A stretch of 64,000 bases of DNA from Nocardioides oleivorans (GTDB lineage: Bacteria; Actinomycetota; Actinomycetes; Propionibacteriales; Nocardioidaceae). A program made the translations under genes and the position numbers. How positions within the stretch are numbered: position 1 is the stretch's first letter; every line of letters begins with the position of its first letter. Positions 1 through 8,476 of this stretch are shown here, piece by piece. The notes beneath the pieces were generated by a model, which did not search any database, was not told the DNA's origin, and saw only the letters and a list, made by a program, of their open reading frames with translations. The stretch is taken from the NCBI RefSeq assembly GCF_004137255.1, contig NZ_SDWT01000004.1, positions 1-64,000 on the forward strand. The letters are read 5' to 3'.

Positions 1-116
1 GATGTCAACGGGGCATAACAAACTAATTCGTCGACTAATCAAACACACTGTTGAGTTCTCAAAAATCAGACGCACCCGATCCTCGCCAGCTGGGCTGGTC
101 CGGTCGCGGGGCAACC
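1..116 (-). promoter_or_regulatory. rRNA operon leader with boxA, reading off the left edge
   Basis: Read on the minus strand, positions 70-48 give a TTTTTGAGAACTCAACAG core. This matches the boxA-type antitermination element that precedes 16S genes in actinobacteria. It is followed by the AT-richer stretch ending GCCCCGTTGACATC at base 1, typical of the sequence just before mature 16S. The 16S gene itself is not in the window. The short reading frames crossing this stretch have no family resemblance and are not called as genes. Confidence 0.8.
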
Positions 117-122
117 TGCAGA

Positions 123-151
123 AACTTACCGGGCGTGTTGTCCTGAGTCAA
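123..151 (-). promoter_or_regulatory. rRNA operon promoter
   Basis: On the minus strand TTGACT (151-146) is followed by a 17-nt spacer and TAAGTT (128-123), a good sigma-70/HrdB-type promoter placed about 55 nt before the boxA. A second, weaker candidate lies upstream (TTTTGC at 276-271, 17 nt, GTTAAT at 253-248), so tandem promoters are possible. Confidence 0.6.
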
Positions 152-295
152 ACCCAGGGTCTGACGCTCGGTGGTGGTCGCAGCTGGTCTCCGTTCCATC
201 CAGCCTTCTGGCCGGGGAGCGGCGCCGCTTGCGGCGACAGAGAGAACATTAACCACACCCCGGCGAGCACGCAAAACCGGGGGTGGTGTTGACGC

Positions 296-320
296 AAAAC
301 CGCAGGTCAGCGGCCTGCGG
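296..320 (-). terminator. Intrinsic terminator of the arg operon and glycosylase gene
   Basis: On the minus strand CCGCAGG (320-314) and CCTGCGG (306-300) form a 7-bp stem, followed directly by TTTT. The stop codon of the glycosylase gene lies in the loop. It separates the arg transcription unit from the co-directional rRNA promoter region. Confidence 0.6.
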
Positions 321-885
321 GTCGTCGCGGTGCCGCGGGGCGGTAGGTGCTGACGGTCGGATCACCGGTGCTCCAGAACCGCCATGGCCGCTCCGCTGCG
401 TGGCGCAGGCCGACTCGAGGACCGGTCGAGACCTCTCGTGGTGGCTCCCCCGCCGTCAGGTCGGGAGCGGTCGCGTTGGCGGCGAGGTCGATGCCGAGCG
501 CCCGGCACAGCCGGGCCGGTCCGCGTGCCAGGTCGCGGTCCGTGCTGCCGGGACGTCGTACCCGGGCCGTGTCGAGGCCACCGACGACCTCGCCCGCGCG
601 GAGCAGGACCGCACCCGGCTCCCCTTCCGGTCCGGTGACGAGGTTGGCGCAGTGGTGCATCCCGTAGACGAAGTACACGTAGAGCCGTCCGGGCGGACCG
701 AACATCACCTCGTTGCGCGGGGTGCGGCCGCGGAAGGCGTGCGAGCCGGGGTCGTCGGGACCGGCGTACGCCTCGACCTCCGTGAGGCGCACCGAGACGC
801 CGCCGTGCGTGAGCACGGCACCGAGGAGCCGCGGCGCGACCTCGAGCGGGTCGCCCTCAGCCCAGGCGTTCACGGTGGGCGGCAC
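307..885 (-). CDS. 3-methyladenine (alkyladenine) DNA glycosylase, AAG/MPG family
   Basis: The product (192 aa) is a base-excision repair enzyme that removes alkylated purines from DNA. It carries the family signatures EVEAYAGPDD, with the catalytic Glu, then HAFRGRTPRN, MFGPPGRLYVYFVYGM and AVLLRAGEV, and its length is normal for bacterial AAG proteins. The GTG start at 885 lies inside the 3' end of argH (29-nt overlap). A second GTG four codons later would overlap by 17 nt. The overlap suggests translational coupling to argH, an arrangement with no obvious metabolic logic. A terminator hairpin surrounds the stop codon. Confidence 0.88.
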   Translation of the reverse strand: MPPTVNAWAEGDPLEVAPRLLGAVLTHGGVSVRLTEVEAYAGPDDPGSHAFRGRTPRNEVMFGPPGRLYVYFVYGMHHCANLVTGPEGEPGAVLLRAGEVVGGLDTARVRRPGSTDRDLARGPARLCRALGIDLAANATAPDLTAGEPPREVSTGPRVGLRHAAERPWRFWSTGDPTVSTYRPAAPRRPAGR

Positions 886-2275
886 TGGCCGACCGGAGGT
901 CGTCGAGCTGTTCGCGGACGCGGACCGGGGCGGTCCCCCCGCGACCTGAGCGCGAGGACACCGAGCCCTCGACGGTGAGGACCGAGCGCACCTCGGGCGT
1001 CAACGCCGGAGAGACCGCGGCGAGCTGCTCGTCGGTGAGGTCGGGCAGGTCGCAGCCGAGCTCCTCGCAACGGCGTACGCACGCGCCTGCGACCTCGTGC
1101 GCGTCGCGGAACGGGACGCCCTCGCGGACGAGCCACTCGGCGACGTCGGTCGCCAGCGAGAAGCCCTGGGGCGCGAGCTCGGCCATACGGGCGGTGTTGA
1201 AGGCGAGCGTGGCGACCATCCCGGTCACCGCGGGCAGCAGGACCTCGAGGGTCTGGACGGAGTCGAAGACCGGCTCCTTGTCCTCCTGGAGGTCGCGGTT
1301 GTAGGCGAGCGGGAGTCCCTTGAGGGTCGCCATCAGGCCGGAGAGGTTGCCGATCAGGCGGCCCGACTTGCCGCGCGCGAGCTCGGCGATGTCGGGGTTC
1401 TTCTTCTGCGGCATGATGCTCGACCCCGTCGACCAGGAGTCGTGGAGCGTCGCGAAGTCGAACTCGCGCGTGGTCCAGAGGATGACCTCCTCCGCGAGCC
1501 GCGAGAGGTCGACGCCGACCTGCGCGGTCACGAAGGCGAACTCGGCGGCGAAGTCGCGCGAGGCGGTGCCGTCGATGGAGTTGGCCGAGGAGCCGGAGAA
1601 CCCGAGCTCCGCGGCGACGGCCTCCGGGTCGAGGCCGAGCGTCTGGCCGGCGAGGGCACCGGAGCCGTACGGCGAGTCGGACGCGACGCGTGCGTCCCAG
1701 TCACGCAGTCGCTCGACGTCGCGCACCAGCGGCCACGCGTGGGCGAGCAGGTGGTGCGAGAGAAGCACCGGCTGGGCGTGCTGGAGGTGCGTCCGGCCGG
1801 GCATGATCACGTCGAGGTGGCCCGCGGCCTGGTGCTCGAGCACGTCCACGAGGTCGAGGACGAGGCCGGAGATCGTGCGGGCGTGGTCGCGCAGGTAGGC
1901 CCGGAACAGGGTCGCCACCTGGTCGTTGCGCGAGCGACCGGCACGCAGCCGGCCGCCGACCTCGGGACCGACCTCGTCGAGCAGGAGCCGCTCGAGCGCA
2001 CCGTGGACGTCCTCGTCGGAGTCGGCCGGCTGCAGGTCACCGGCGGCGTACCTCTCCCCCAGCGCCGACAGCCCGCGCAGCAGCTCGGCGTGGTCGGCGT
2101 CGGTGAGCAGGCCGGCGCGGTGCAGGGCGTTGGCGTGGGCGCGCGACCCGGCGAGGTCGTACGGCGTCAGCTGCCAGTCGAAGTGCGTCGACCTGGAGAG
2201 TGCCTGCAGCTCGGGTGACGGTCCGCTCGCGAAGCGGCCGCCCCAGAGCGAGCCCTCGTTGGTGGTGCCTGCCAT
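857..2275 (-). CDS. argH: Argininosuccinate lyase
   Basis: It catalyses the last step of arginine synthesis, splitting argininosuccinate into arginine and fumarate. The 472-aa product starts at MAGTTNEGSLWGGRF and contains the fumarase/aspartase superfamily signature GSSIMPQKKNPD, plus the LHDSWSTGS loop just before it. Its length is typical. The ATG overlaps the argG stop by one base (TGATG), so it is translationally coupled as the last arginine gene of the operon. The reading frame stays open far upstream of this ATG, but that part is a shadow of argG and argR and has no ArgH homology. Confidence 0.96.
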   Translation of the reverse strand: MAGTTNEGSLWGGRFASGPSPELQALSRSTHFDWQLTPYDLAGSRAHANALHRAGLLTDADHAELLRGLSALGERYAAGDLQPADSDEDVHGALERLLLDEVGPEVGGRLRAGRSRNDQVATLFRAYLRDHARTISGLVLDLVDVLEHQAAGHLDVIMPGRTHLQHAQPVLLSHHLLAHAWPLVRDVERLRDWDARVASDSPYGSGALAGQTLGLDPEAVAAELGFSGSSANSIDGTASRDFAAEFAFVTAQVGVDLSRLAEEVILWTTREFDFATLHDSWSTGSSIMPQKKNPDIAELARGKSGRLIGNLSGLMATLKGLPLAYNRDLQEDKEPVFDSVQTLEVLLPAVTGMVATLAFNTARMAELAPQGFSLATDVAEWLVREGVPFRDAHEVAGACVRRCEELGCDLPDLTDEQLAAVSPALTPEVRSVLTVEGSVSSRSGRGGTAPVRVREQLDDLRSASAAHRERLG

Positions 2276-3729
2276 CAGTCGGTCCCGAACTCCATCGCTG
2301 CGTGGTCGAGGGCGGTGTCGTCGACCTCGTCGTCGGCCGCCTCGACGGCCCGTGAGGAGGACGTCGTGGCGGCGATCCGGTCGAAGCCGCCGGCCTCGAT
2401 GGCACCGTAGAGGGTGCCGTTCTCGACGAGCACCTGGCCCTGGTCGAGGGGCTGCGCGGCGTACTGCTCGAGCTTGGCGCGGGAGTCGGCGATGTCGAGG
2501 TTGCGCATCGTCAGCTGGCCGATGCGGTCGGTCGGGCCGAAGGCGGCGTTGTCGGTGCGCTCCATCGAGAGCTTGTCGGGGTGGTAGGAGAAGGCCGGAC
2601 CGCTGGTGCTCAGCACCGTGTAGTCCTCTCCACGGCGCAGCCGGATGGTCACCTCGCCGGTGACGAGCGAGGCGATCCAGCGCTGGATCGACTCGCGGAT
2701 CATCAGCGCCTGCGGGTCGAGCCAGCGGCCCTCGTAGAGCAGCCGGCCGAGCTTGCGGCCCTCGTTGTGGTACTGCGCGACGGTGTCCTCGTTGTGGATC
2801 GCGTTGACCAACCGCTCGTAGGCGATGAACAGCAGCGCCATGGCCGGCGCCTCGTAGATGCCGCGCGACTTGGCCTCGATGATCCGGTTCTCGATCTGGT
2901 CGGACATGCCGAGGCCGTGGCGGCCGCCGATGGCGTTGGCCTCGTGGACGAGCGCGACCGCGTCGGCGTACTGGGTGCCGTTGATGGCGACGGGGCGGCC
3001 CTGGTCGAAGCGGATCGTGACGTCCTCGGTCTCGATCGCGACCGAGGGGTCCCAGAACTTCACGCCCATGATCGGGTCGACGGTCTCGAGGGAGACGTCG
3101 AGGTGCTCGAGGGTCTTGGCCTCGTGGGTGGCGCCCCAGATGTTGGCGTCTGTGGAGTACGCCTTCTCCTGGCTGTCGCGGTAGGGCAGGCCGTGCTCGG
3201 TGAGCCAGGCGCTCATCTCGTGGCGTCCGCCCAGCTCGGTGACGAAGTCGGCGTCGAGCCAAGGCTTGTAGATGCGCAGGTCGGGGTTGGCGAGCAGGCC
3301 GTAGCGGTAGAACCGCTCGATGTCGTTGCCCTTGAAGGTGGACCCGTCGCCCCAGATGTTGACGTCGTCGTCGTGCATCGCGCGGACCAGCATGGTGCCG
3401 GTCACCGCGCGACCCAGGGGCGTGGTGTTGAAGTAGATCCGGCTGCCGGAGCGGATGTGGAACGCGCCGCAGGCGAGGGCGGCGAGGCCCTCCTCGACCA
3501 GCTGCGTCTTGCAGTCGACCGCGCGCGCCAGCTCGGCGCCGTACTGCATCGCACGCGACGGCACGCCGGAGATGTCGGGCTCGTCGTACTGGCCGATGTC
3601 GGCGGTGTAGGTGCACGGCACCGCCCCCTTGTCGCGCATCCAGGCGACGGCCACGGAGGTGTCGAGGCCGCCCGAGAAGGCGATGCCGACGCGCTCGCCG
3701 ACGGGGAGGGAGGTGAGGACCTTGCTCAC
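2275..3729 (-). CDS. argG: Argininosuccinate synthase, long (type 2, E. coli-like) form
   Basis: It condenses citrulline and aspartate with ATP to give argininosuccinate. The 484-aa product has the PP-loop FSGGLDTS near residue 20. It also has the E. coli-type blocks FNTTPLGRAVTGTMLV, NIWGDGSTFKGNDIERFY, GGRHGLGMSDQIENRIIE and RIGQLTMRNLDI. Together these place it in the ~450-aa type 2 subfamily rather than the ~400-aa type 1 form common in actinobacteria. About 25 acidic residues extend the C-terminus. It starts 3 nt before the argR stop (overlap 3726-3729) and is coupled to argH. Confidence 0.95.
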   Translation of the reverse strand: MSKVLTSLPVGERVGIAFSGGLDTSVAVAWMRDKGAVPCTYTADIGQYDEPDISGVPSRAMQYGAELARAVDCKTQLVEEGLAALACGAFHIRSGSRIYFNTTPLGRAVTGTMLVRAMHDDDVNIWGDGSTFKGNDIERFYRYGLLANPDLRIYKPWLDADFVTELGGRHEMSAWLTEHGLPYRDSQEKAYSTDANIWGATHEAKTLEHLDVSLETVDPIMGVKFWDPSVAIETEDVTIRFDQGRPVAINGTQYADAVALVHEANAIGGRHGLGMSDQIENRIIEAKSRGIYEAPAMALLFIAYERLVNAIHNEDTVAQYHNEGRKLGRLLYEGRWLDPQALMIRESIQRWIASLVTGEVTIRLRRGEDYTVLSTSGPAFSYHPDKLSMERTDNAAFGPTDRIGQLTMRNLDIADSRAKLEQYAAQPLDQGQVLVENGTLYGAIEAGGFDRIAATTSSSRAVEAADDEVDDTALDHAAMEFGTD

Positions 3730-4268
3730 TGGGAGTCCTTTGCAGAGTCAGGGGTGATGGGTGCGTGGTGGTTGGCCAGGTCGAGGAACTGCTGCGCGAG
3801 GGCGTCGCCGCCCTGCGGGTCGCGCCCGATGACCAGGACGGTGTCGTCGCCGGCGATGGTGCCGAGGATGCCGCCGAGCTCGGCCTTGTCGAAGGCACTG
3901 GCCAGGAACTGGGCCGCTCCCGGCGGGGTGCGCAGGACGACCAGGTTGGCGCTGGCCTCGGCGCTGACGAGGAGCTCGCCGCAGAGCCGGGCGAGCCGGT
4001 CTCGTCCGGCGGCGCTCTCACGGGGCGCGGAGGCCGAGCGGTCGCCGCCCTCGCCGGGCACGGCGTAGACCAGGGCGCCGTCACCGCCGCGGACCTTGAC
4101 CGCGTCGAGCTCGACGAGGTCGCGGCTGAGCGTGGCCTGCGTGACCTTGACGCCGTGGTCGGTCAGGAGGTCGGCGAGCTCGGTCTGCGAGCGCACGGGG
4201 TGGGTGGTCACGATGTCGATGATCCGCTGGTGGCGGGCACGCTTCGTCAGCGGTGTCACGGCGCTCAC
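3726..4268 (-). CDS. argR: Arginine repressor ArgR
   Basis: It is an arginine-responsive transcription factor, 180 aa. The N-terminal winged helix (about residues 10-75) contains SQTELADLLTDHG and the recognition segment VTQATLSRDLVEL. The C-terminal oligomerisation and arginine-binding domain ends with GTIAGDDTVLVIGRD. The GTG start at 4268 overlaps the argF stop (GTGA) and was chosen for that coupling and for the correct family N-terminus. Being inside the operon it controls, it should autoregulate. A matching ARG-box-like palindrome lies at the argC promoter (9503-9516). Confidence 0.93.
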   Translation of the reverse strand: MSAVTPLTKRARHQRIIDIVTTHPVRSQTELADLLTDHGVKVTQATLSRDLVELDAVKVRGGDGALVYAVPGEGGDRSASAPRESAAGRDRLARLCGELLVSAEASANLVVLRTPPGAAQFLASAFDKAELGGILGTIAGDDTVLVIGRDPQGGDALAQQFLDLANHHAPITPDSAKDSQ

Positions 4269-5191
4269 GTCGATCGCTCCAGCAGCCAGGTGAGCACGGC
4301 CTTCTGGGCGTGGCGGCGGTTCTCCGCCTCGTCCCAGACGACCGACTGCGGCCCCTCGATGACCTCCTCGGAGATCTCCTTGCCGCGGTAGGCCGGGAGG
4401 CAGTGCAGGACGATCGCGTCGGGCAGGGCGTGGGCGAGGAGCTCCTCGGTGACGCCGTAGGGCGGGAAGATCCCGAGCCGCTCCTGCGACTCCTCCTCGC
4501 GACCCATGCTCACCCAGGAGTCGGTGATCACGACGTCGGCGCCCGTCACCGCCTCGACGGGGTCGGTCGTGAGCTCGACGGAGCCGCCGGTCCCCAGCGC
4601 GATCTCCCGCGCCCGCGCCACGACGTCGGCGTCGGGGGTGAAGCCCTCCGGGGCGCCGATGACGACGTGCATCCCGGCGGCCGCGCCGGCGAGCACCCAC
4701 GAGTTGCCCATGTTGCAGGCGCCGTCGCCGACGAACGCGGCGCGGATGCCGGCGAGGCGGCCCTTGTGCTCGCGGACGGTCTGGAGGTCGGCGAGGAGCT
4801 GGCAGGGGTGGAACTCGTCGGTCAGGGCGTTGAGGACGGGCACGCCGGCGTGCTCGGCCATGGTGTCCACGTCGCTCTGGTGGGCGGTGCGCCACACGAC
4901 CGCGGTCGCCTGGCGGCCCAGGATCCGGGCGACGTCCTCGACGCCCTCGCGCTTGCCCATCGCGGCGAGGCCGCCGTCGACGGTCATCGGGTTGCCGCCG
5001 AGCTCGGCGATGCCGGCGGCGAAGGACACCTGGGTGCGCAGCGTGGGCCGGTCGAAGACCAGGGCGACGGTGCGCGGACCCGCGAGCGGCTTGTGGTCGA
5101 ACGGCTCGGCCTTGAGCTTGTCGGCCAGGTCGAGCACCTCGAGCAGCTCCGACGGCGAGAGGTCGTCGTCGCGGAGGAAGTGGCGGGTCAT
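4265..5191 (-). CDS. argF: Ornithine carbamoyltransferase
   Basis: It transfers carbamoyl from carbamoyl phosphate to ornithine, giving citrulline. It is 308 aa, a normal length. The carbamoyl-phosphate loop reads PTLRTQVSF where most family members have STRTRVSF. The HPCQLLAD, DSWVSMG and HCLPAYRG motifs and the C-terminal VWDEAENRRHAQKAVL block are intact. The retained Arg-Thr pair and the complete ornithine loop suggest an active enzyme. The ATG overlaps the argD stop (ATGA) and the stop overlaps the argR GTG, so it is coupled on both sides. Confidence 0.93.
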   Translation of the reverse strand: MTRHFLRDDDLSPSELLEVLDLADKLKAEPFDHKPLAGPRTVALVFDRPTLRTQVSFAAGIAELGGNPMTVDGGLAAMGKREGVEDVARILGRQATAVVWRTAHQSDVDTMAEHAGVPVLNALTDEFHPCQLLADLQTVREHKGRLAGIRAAFVGDGACNMGNSWVLAGAAAGMHVVIGAPEGFTPDADVVARAREIALGTGGSVELTTDPVEAVTGADVVITDSWVSMGREEESQERLGIFPPYGVTEELLAHALPDAIVLHCLPAYRGKEISEEVIEGPQSVVWDEAENRRHAQKAVLTWLLERST

Positions 5192-6384
5192 CGGGTGGTC
5201 TCCTGGCTGGCGAGGGCCGCCCGGGCGGCGTCGAGGATCGTGGGGAGGGCGGCGTCGAGCGCGTCGAGGTCGTCGCTGGTGATGACGAGCGGAGGCACGA
5301 AGCGCAGGCGGGAGGGGCCGGTGGCGTTGAGGATGAACCCGGCCTCGCGACCGGCCACGACGGCCTGGGTGGCGTAGGGGCCGTCGAGCTCGGCACCGCG
5401 CATCAGCCCGGAGCCGGTGACCTCGACGACGCCGGCCTGCTTGCGCAGCAGTGCCTCGAGCTGCTGGCCGCGCTCGACGGTGGCCTCGAGGAGGCCGTCG
5501 GCCTCGATGGTCGAGAGGACGGCGAGCGCGGCGGCGCTGGCGACCGGGTTGCCGGCGAAGGTCGAGCCGTGGTTGCCCGGCTGGAGGAGCGTCGCCGCCG
5601 CGCCACGGGCGATCGTGGCGCCGATGGGGATGCCGCCGCCGAGGCCCTTGGCGAGGGTGACGACGTCGGGCCGGACGCCGTCGAGCAGCTGGTGGGCGAA
5701 CCACGCGCCGGTGCGCGCGACGCCGGTCTGGACCTCGTCGAGCCACAGCAGCGCGCCGTGGGCGTGGGCGATCCGCTGGGCCGCGGCGAGGTAGTCGGCG
5801 GAGGGCACGACGACGCCCGCCTCACCCTGCACGGGCTCGAGGACGACCGCGGCCACGGTCTCGTCGACGGCGTCCTCCAGCGCGGCCACGTCGTCGTACG
5901 GCACGAAGGTGACGTCGCCGGGCAGCGGCGCGAAGGGCTTGCGGTAGGCGGCCTTGGAGGTGAGCGACAGCGCGCCCATCGTGCGGCCGTGGAAGGAGCC
6001 CTCGGCGGCCACGACGCGGGTGCGGCCGGTGCGGCGGGTCAGCTTGAGCGCGGCCTCGTTGGCCTCGGCGCCGGAGTTGCTGAAGAAGACCCGGGCCTCC
6101 TCACCCCACCCGAGCAGGGCGACGAGCTTCTCGGCGAGCGCGACCTGCGGCTCTGTGGCGAAGAAGTTCGACACGTGGCCCAGCGTCTGGAGCTGGGTGG
6201 TGACGGCCTCGACCAGCGCGGGGTGCGCGTGGCCGAGCGCGTTCACGGCGATGCCGCCGAGGAGGTCGACGTACTCCTTGCCGTCGGCGTCCCAGACGTG
6301 CGCGCCCCGTCCACGGACCAGGGCCAGCGCGGGCGGGCCGAACGTGTTCATCACGGCGCCCTCGTAGCGCTGCTGGATGCTCAT
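5188..6384 (-). CDS. argD: Acetylornithine aminotransferase
   Basis: It is a class III, PLP-dependent transaminase that converts N-acetylglutamate semialdehyde to N-acetylornithine. The 398-aa product shows FFSNSGAEANEAALKL (phosphate-binding and substrate region), LDEVQTGVARTG and the PLP lysine in TLAKGLGGGIPIGA. The start at MSIQQRYEG overlaps the argB stop (ATGA). The same fold can serve lysine synthesis (succinyl-DAP), so a second role is possible, but the operon context fixes the arginine role. Confidence 0.95.
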   Translation of the reverse strand: MSIQQRYEGAVMNTFGPPALALVRGRGAHVWDADGKEYVDLLGGIAVNALGHAHPALVEAVTTQLQTLGHVSNFFATEPQVALAEKLVALLGWGEEARVFFSNSGAEANEAALKLTRRTGRTRVVAAEGSFHGRTMGALSLTSKAAYRKPFAPLPGDVTFVPYDDVAALEDAVDETVAAVVLEPVQGEAGVVVPSADYLAAAQRIAHAHGALLWLDEVQTGVARTGAWFAHQLLDGVRPDVVTLAKGLGGGIPIGATIARGAAATLLQPGNHGSTFAGNPVASAAALAVLSTIEADGLLEATVERGQQLEALLRKQAGVVEVTGSGLMRGAELDGPYATQAVVAGREAGFILNATGPSRLRFVPPLVITSDDLDALDAALPTILDAARAALASQETTR

Positions 6385-7328
6385 GACCGGTCCTCCTTCG
6401 GGTAGGGCTTGCGCATCTTCGTGGTGGCGCCGGGCAGCACCTGGGTGCCGACTCCCTCGTCGGTGAAGATCTCGAGCAGCACCGCGTGGGGTTCGCGGCC
6501 GTCGACGACGGTGGCACGCGGGACTCCCCCGACGACGGCCTCGTAGCAGGCGCGCATCTTGGGGATCATGCCCGCGTCGAGGGTCGGCAGCAGCTCGCCG
6601 AGCGCCTCCGGGCTGATCTCCTGGATGAGGTCGTCGGAGTTGCCGTAGTCGCGGTAGAGGCCCTCGACGTCGGTGAGCACCATGAGCTTCTCGGCCTGGA
6701 GCGCGACGGCGAGCGACGACGCGGCCGTGTCGGCGTTGACGTTGTGGACGAGGCCGTGGACGTCGGGGGCGACCGAGCTCACCACCGGCACCCGGCCGGC
6801 CTCGATGAGGTCGAGCACGGCCTCCGGGCGGACCTTGGCCACCTCGCCGACGAGGCCGAGGTCGACCTCCTCGCCGTCGACGACGGTGTTGATCGGCTCG
6901 GCGGTGAACAGGCCCGCGTCCTCGCCGGAGAGGCCGACGGCGAGCGCGCCGTGCTGGTTGATCAGGCCGACGAGCTCTCGCTGGACCTGCCCGACGAGCA
7001 CCATCCGGACGACGTCCATCGCCTCCGGGGTGGTGACGCGGAGGCCCCCTCGGAACTCGGACTCGATGCCGAGCTTGTCGAGCATCCGCGAGATCTGCGG
7101 GCCGCCGCCGTGCACGACCACGGGCTTGAAGCCGGCGAACCGGAGGAACGCGATGTCCTCGGCGAACGCGACCTTGAGGGACTCGTCGGTCATCGCGTTG
7201 CCGCCGTACTTCACCACGATCGTCTGGCCGTGGTAGCGCTTGAGCCACGGCAGGGCGGCCGCGAGGGTGCGGGCCTTGGCCGGGTCGGGGCGGCTCGGGT
7301 TGAGGTCGGTCTCGGTGCTGTCACTCAT
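6381..7328 (-). CDS. argB: Acetylglutamate kinase
   Basis: It phosphorylates N-acetylglutamate, usually the arginine-feedback-controlled step. It is 315 aa with the amino-acid-kinase fold: VVKYGGNAM near residue 40, VVHGGGPQI, the substrate site NVNADTAAS and IPKMRACYEAV. An N-terminal extension of about 25 residues before the fold fits arginine-sensitive kinases, whose mobile N-terminal helix builds the hexamer. Arginine inhibition is therefore likely but not shown here. Its start overlaps the argJ stop (ATGA). Confidence 0.95.
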   Translation of the reverse strand: MSDSTETDLNPSRPDPAKARTLAAALPWLKRYHGQTIVVKYGGNAMTDESLKVAFAEDIAFLRFAGFKPVVVHGGGPQISRMLDKLGIESEFRGGLRVTTPEAMDVVRMVLVGQVQRELVGLINQHGALAVGLSGEDAGLFTAEPINTVVDGEEVDLGLVGEVAKVRPEAVLDLIEAGRVPVVSSVAPDVHGLVHNVNADTAASSLAVALQAEKLMVLTDVEGLYRDYGNSDDLIQEISPEALGELLPTLDAGMIPKMRACYEAVVGGVPRATVVDGREPHAVLLEIFTDEGVGTQVLPGATTKMRKPYPKEDRS

Positions 7329-8476
7329 GAGCTGTAGGCGCTGTTCTCGTGGACGTAGGCGTGGGTGAGGTCGTTGGTCCAGACGGTGGCGCGGGCGTCG
7401 CCGGACTTGAGGTCGATGGTCACGGTGACCTCGCGACCGGTGAGGTCGACGGTCGAGGAGTCCGCTGCCGGCGTGGACTGCCGGCAGACCCAGACACCGT
7501 TCATGGCCACGTCGAGGTCGGCCGGGTCGAACTGGGCCGTGGTGGTGCCGATCGAGGCCAGGACGCGCCCCCAGTTGGGGTCGTTGCCGAAGATCGCGGC
7601 CTTGAAGAGGTTGCTCCGCGCGACGCTGCGGCTGACCTCGACGGCCTCCTCCTCGGTCGCGGCGTGGAGCGTGGTGATGGCGATCTCGTGGTCGGCGCCC
7701 TCGGCGTCCTGGAGCAGCTGCATGGCCAGGTCGGTGCAGGCCTGCGTGAGGGCGGCGGTGAAGTCTTCCGGCGTCGGGGTGATGCCGCTGGCGCCGCTGG
7801 CCATGACGGTGACGGTGTCGTTGGTGGACATGCACCCGTCGGAGTCGAGTCGGTCGAAGCTGACCCGGGTCGCCGCACGGAGCGCGGAGTCCAGCTCGGC
7901 GGCGGGGACCACGGCGTCGGTGGTGATCACCACGAGCATGGTGGCGAGCTGCGGGGCGAGCATGCCCGCACCCTTCGCCATGCCGCCGACGGTCCAGCCG
8001 GCGCCCTCGACGACGGTGTTCTTGCTGACCGAGTCGGTCGTCATGATCGCCTCGGCCGCGCTCGGGCCGCCGTCGGGCGCGAGCTCGGCGGTGGCCGCCT
8101 CGACGCCGGCGAGGAGGTCGTCACGGTCGTTGGCGAGGCCGATCAGGCCGGTCGAGCAGACGACGACGTCGATCGCACCGATCCCGAGGCCGTCGGCGAC
8201 CTTCTCCGCGACGGCGTGGGTGGTCTGGAAGCCCTCGGGGCCGGTGTAGCAGTTGGCCCCGCCGGAGTTGAGGACGACGGCCTTGACCGTGCCGTCCTTG
8301 ACGACCTCCTGGCTCCACAGGACGGGGTTGGCCTTGCAGCGGTTGGCGGTGAAGACGGTGGCCGAGTCGAACGTGGGGCCCTGGTTGACGACGAGGGCGA
8401 GGTCCTTGGCGCCGCTGGACTTGAGTCCGGCCGCGACGCCGGCGGCGGTGAAGCCGCTGGGGTGGGTGACGCTCAT
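7325..8476 (-). CDS. argJ: Glutamate N-acetyltransferase (ornithine acetyltransferase)
   Basis: It recycles the acetyl group from N-acetylornithine to glutamate and may also make N-acetylglutamate from acetyl-CoA. The 383-aa product matures by self-cleavage before the nucleophilic threonine. That site is seen in MAKGAGMLAPQLATMLVV (A-T-M-L), preceded by the STGLIG oxyanion-loop region. Whether the enzyme is mono- or bifunctional cannot be read from the sequence. No argE-type deacetylase lies in this operon, as expected for the cyclic pathway. The ATG overlaps the argC stop. Confidence 0.95.
   Translation of the reverse strand: MSVTHPSGFTAAGVAAGLKSSGAKDLALVVNQGPTFDSATVFTANRCKANPVLWSQEVVKDGTVKAVVLNSGGANCYTGPEGFQTTHAVAEKVADGLGIGAIDVVVCSTGLIGLANDRDDLLAGVEAATAELAPDGGPSAAEAIMTTDSVSKNTVVEGAGWTVGGMAKGAGMLAPQLATMLVVITTDAVVPAAELDSALRAATRVSFDRLDSDGCMSTNDTVTVMASGASGITPTPEDFTAALTQACTDLAMQLLQDAEGADHEIAITTLHAATEEEAVEVSRSVARSNLFKAAIFGNDPNWGRVLASIGTTTAQFDPADLDVAMNGVWVCRQSTPAADSSTVDLTGREVTVTIDLKSGDARATVWTNDLTHAYVHENSAYSS

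Noticed and set aside
2..353. Small open frames on both strands at the left edge
   Set aside because: They overlap the rRNA leader, promoter and terminator and have no plausible start signals or homology.
857..4084. argH frame stays open for about 600 codons upstream of its ATG
   Set aside because: The upstream part is Pro/Arg/Ala-rich shadow of argG and argR. ArgH homology begins exactly at the ATG at 2275, which overlaps the argG stop.
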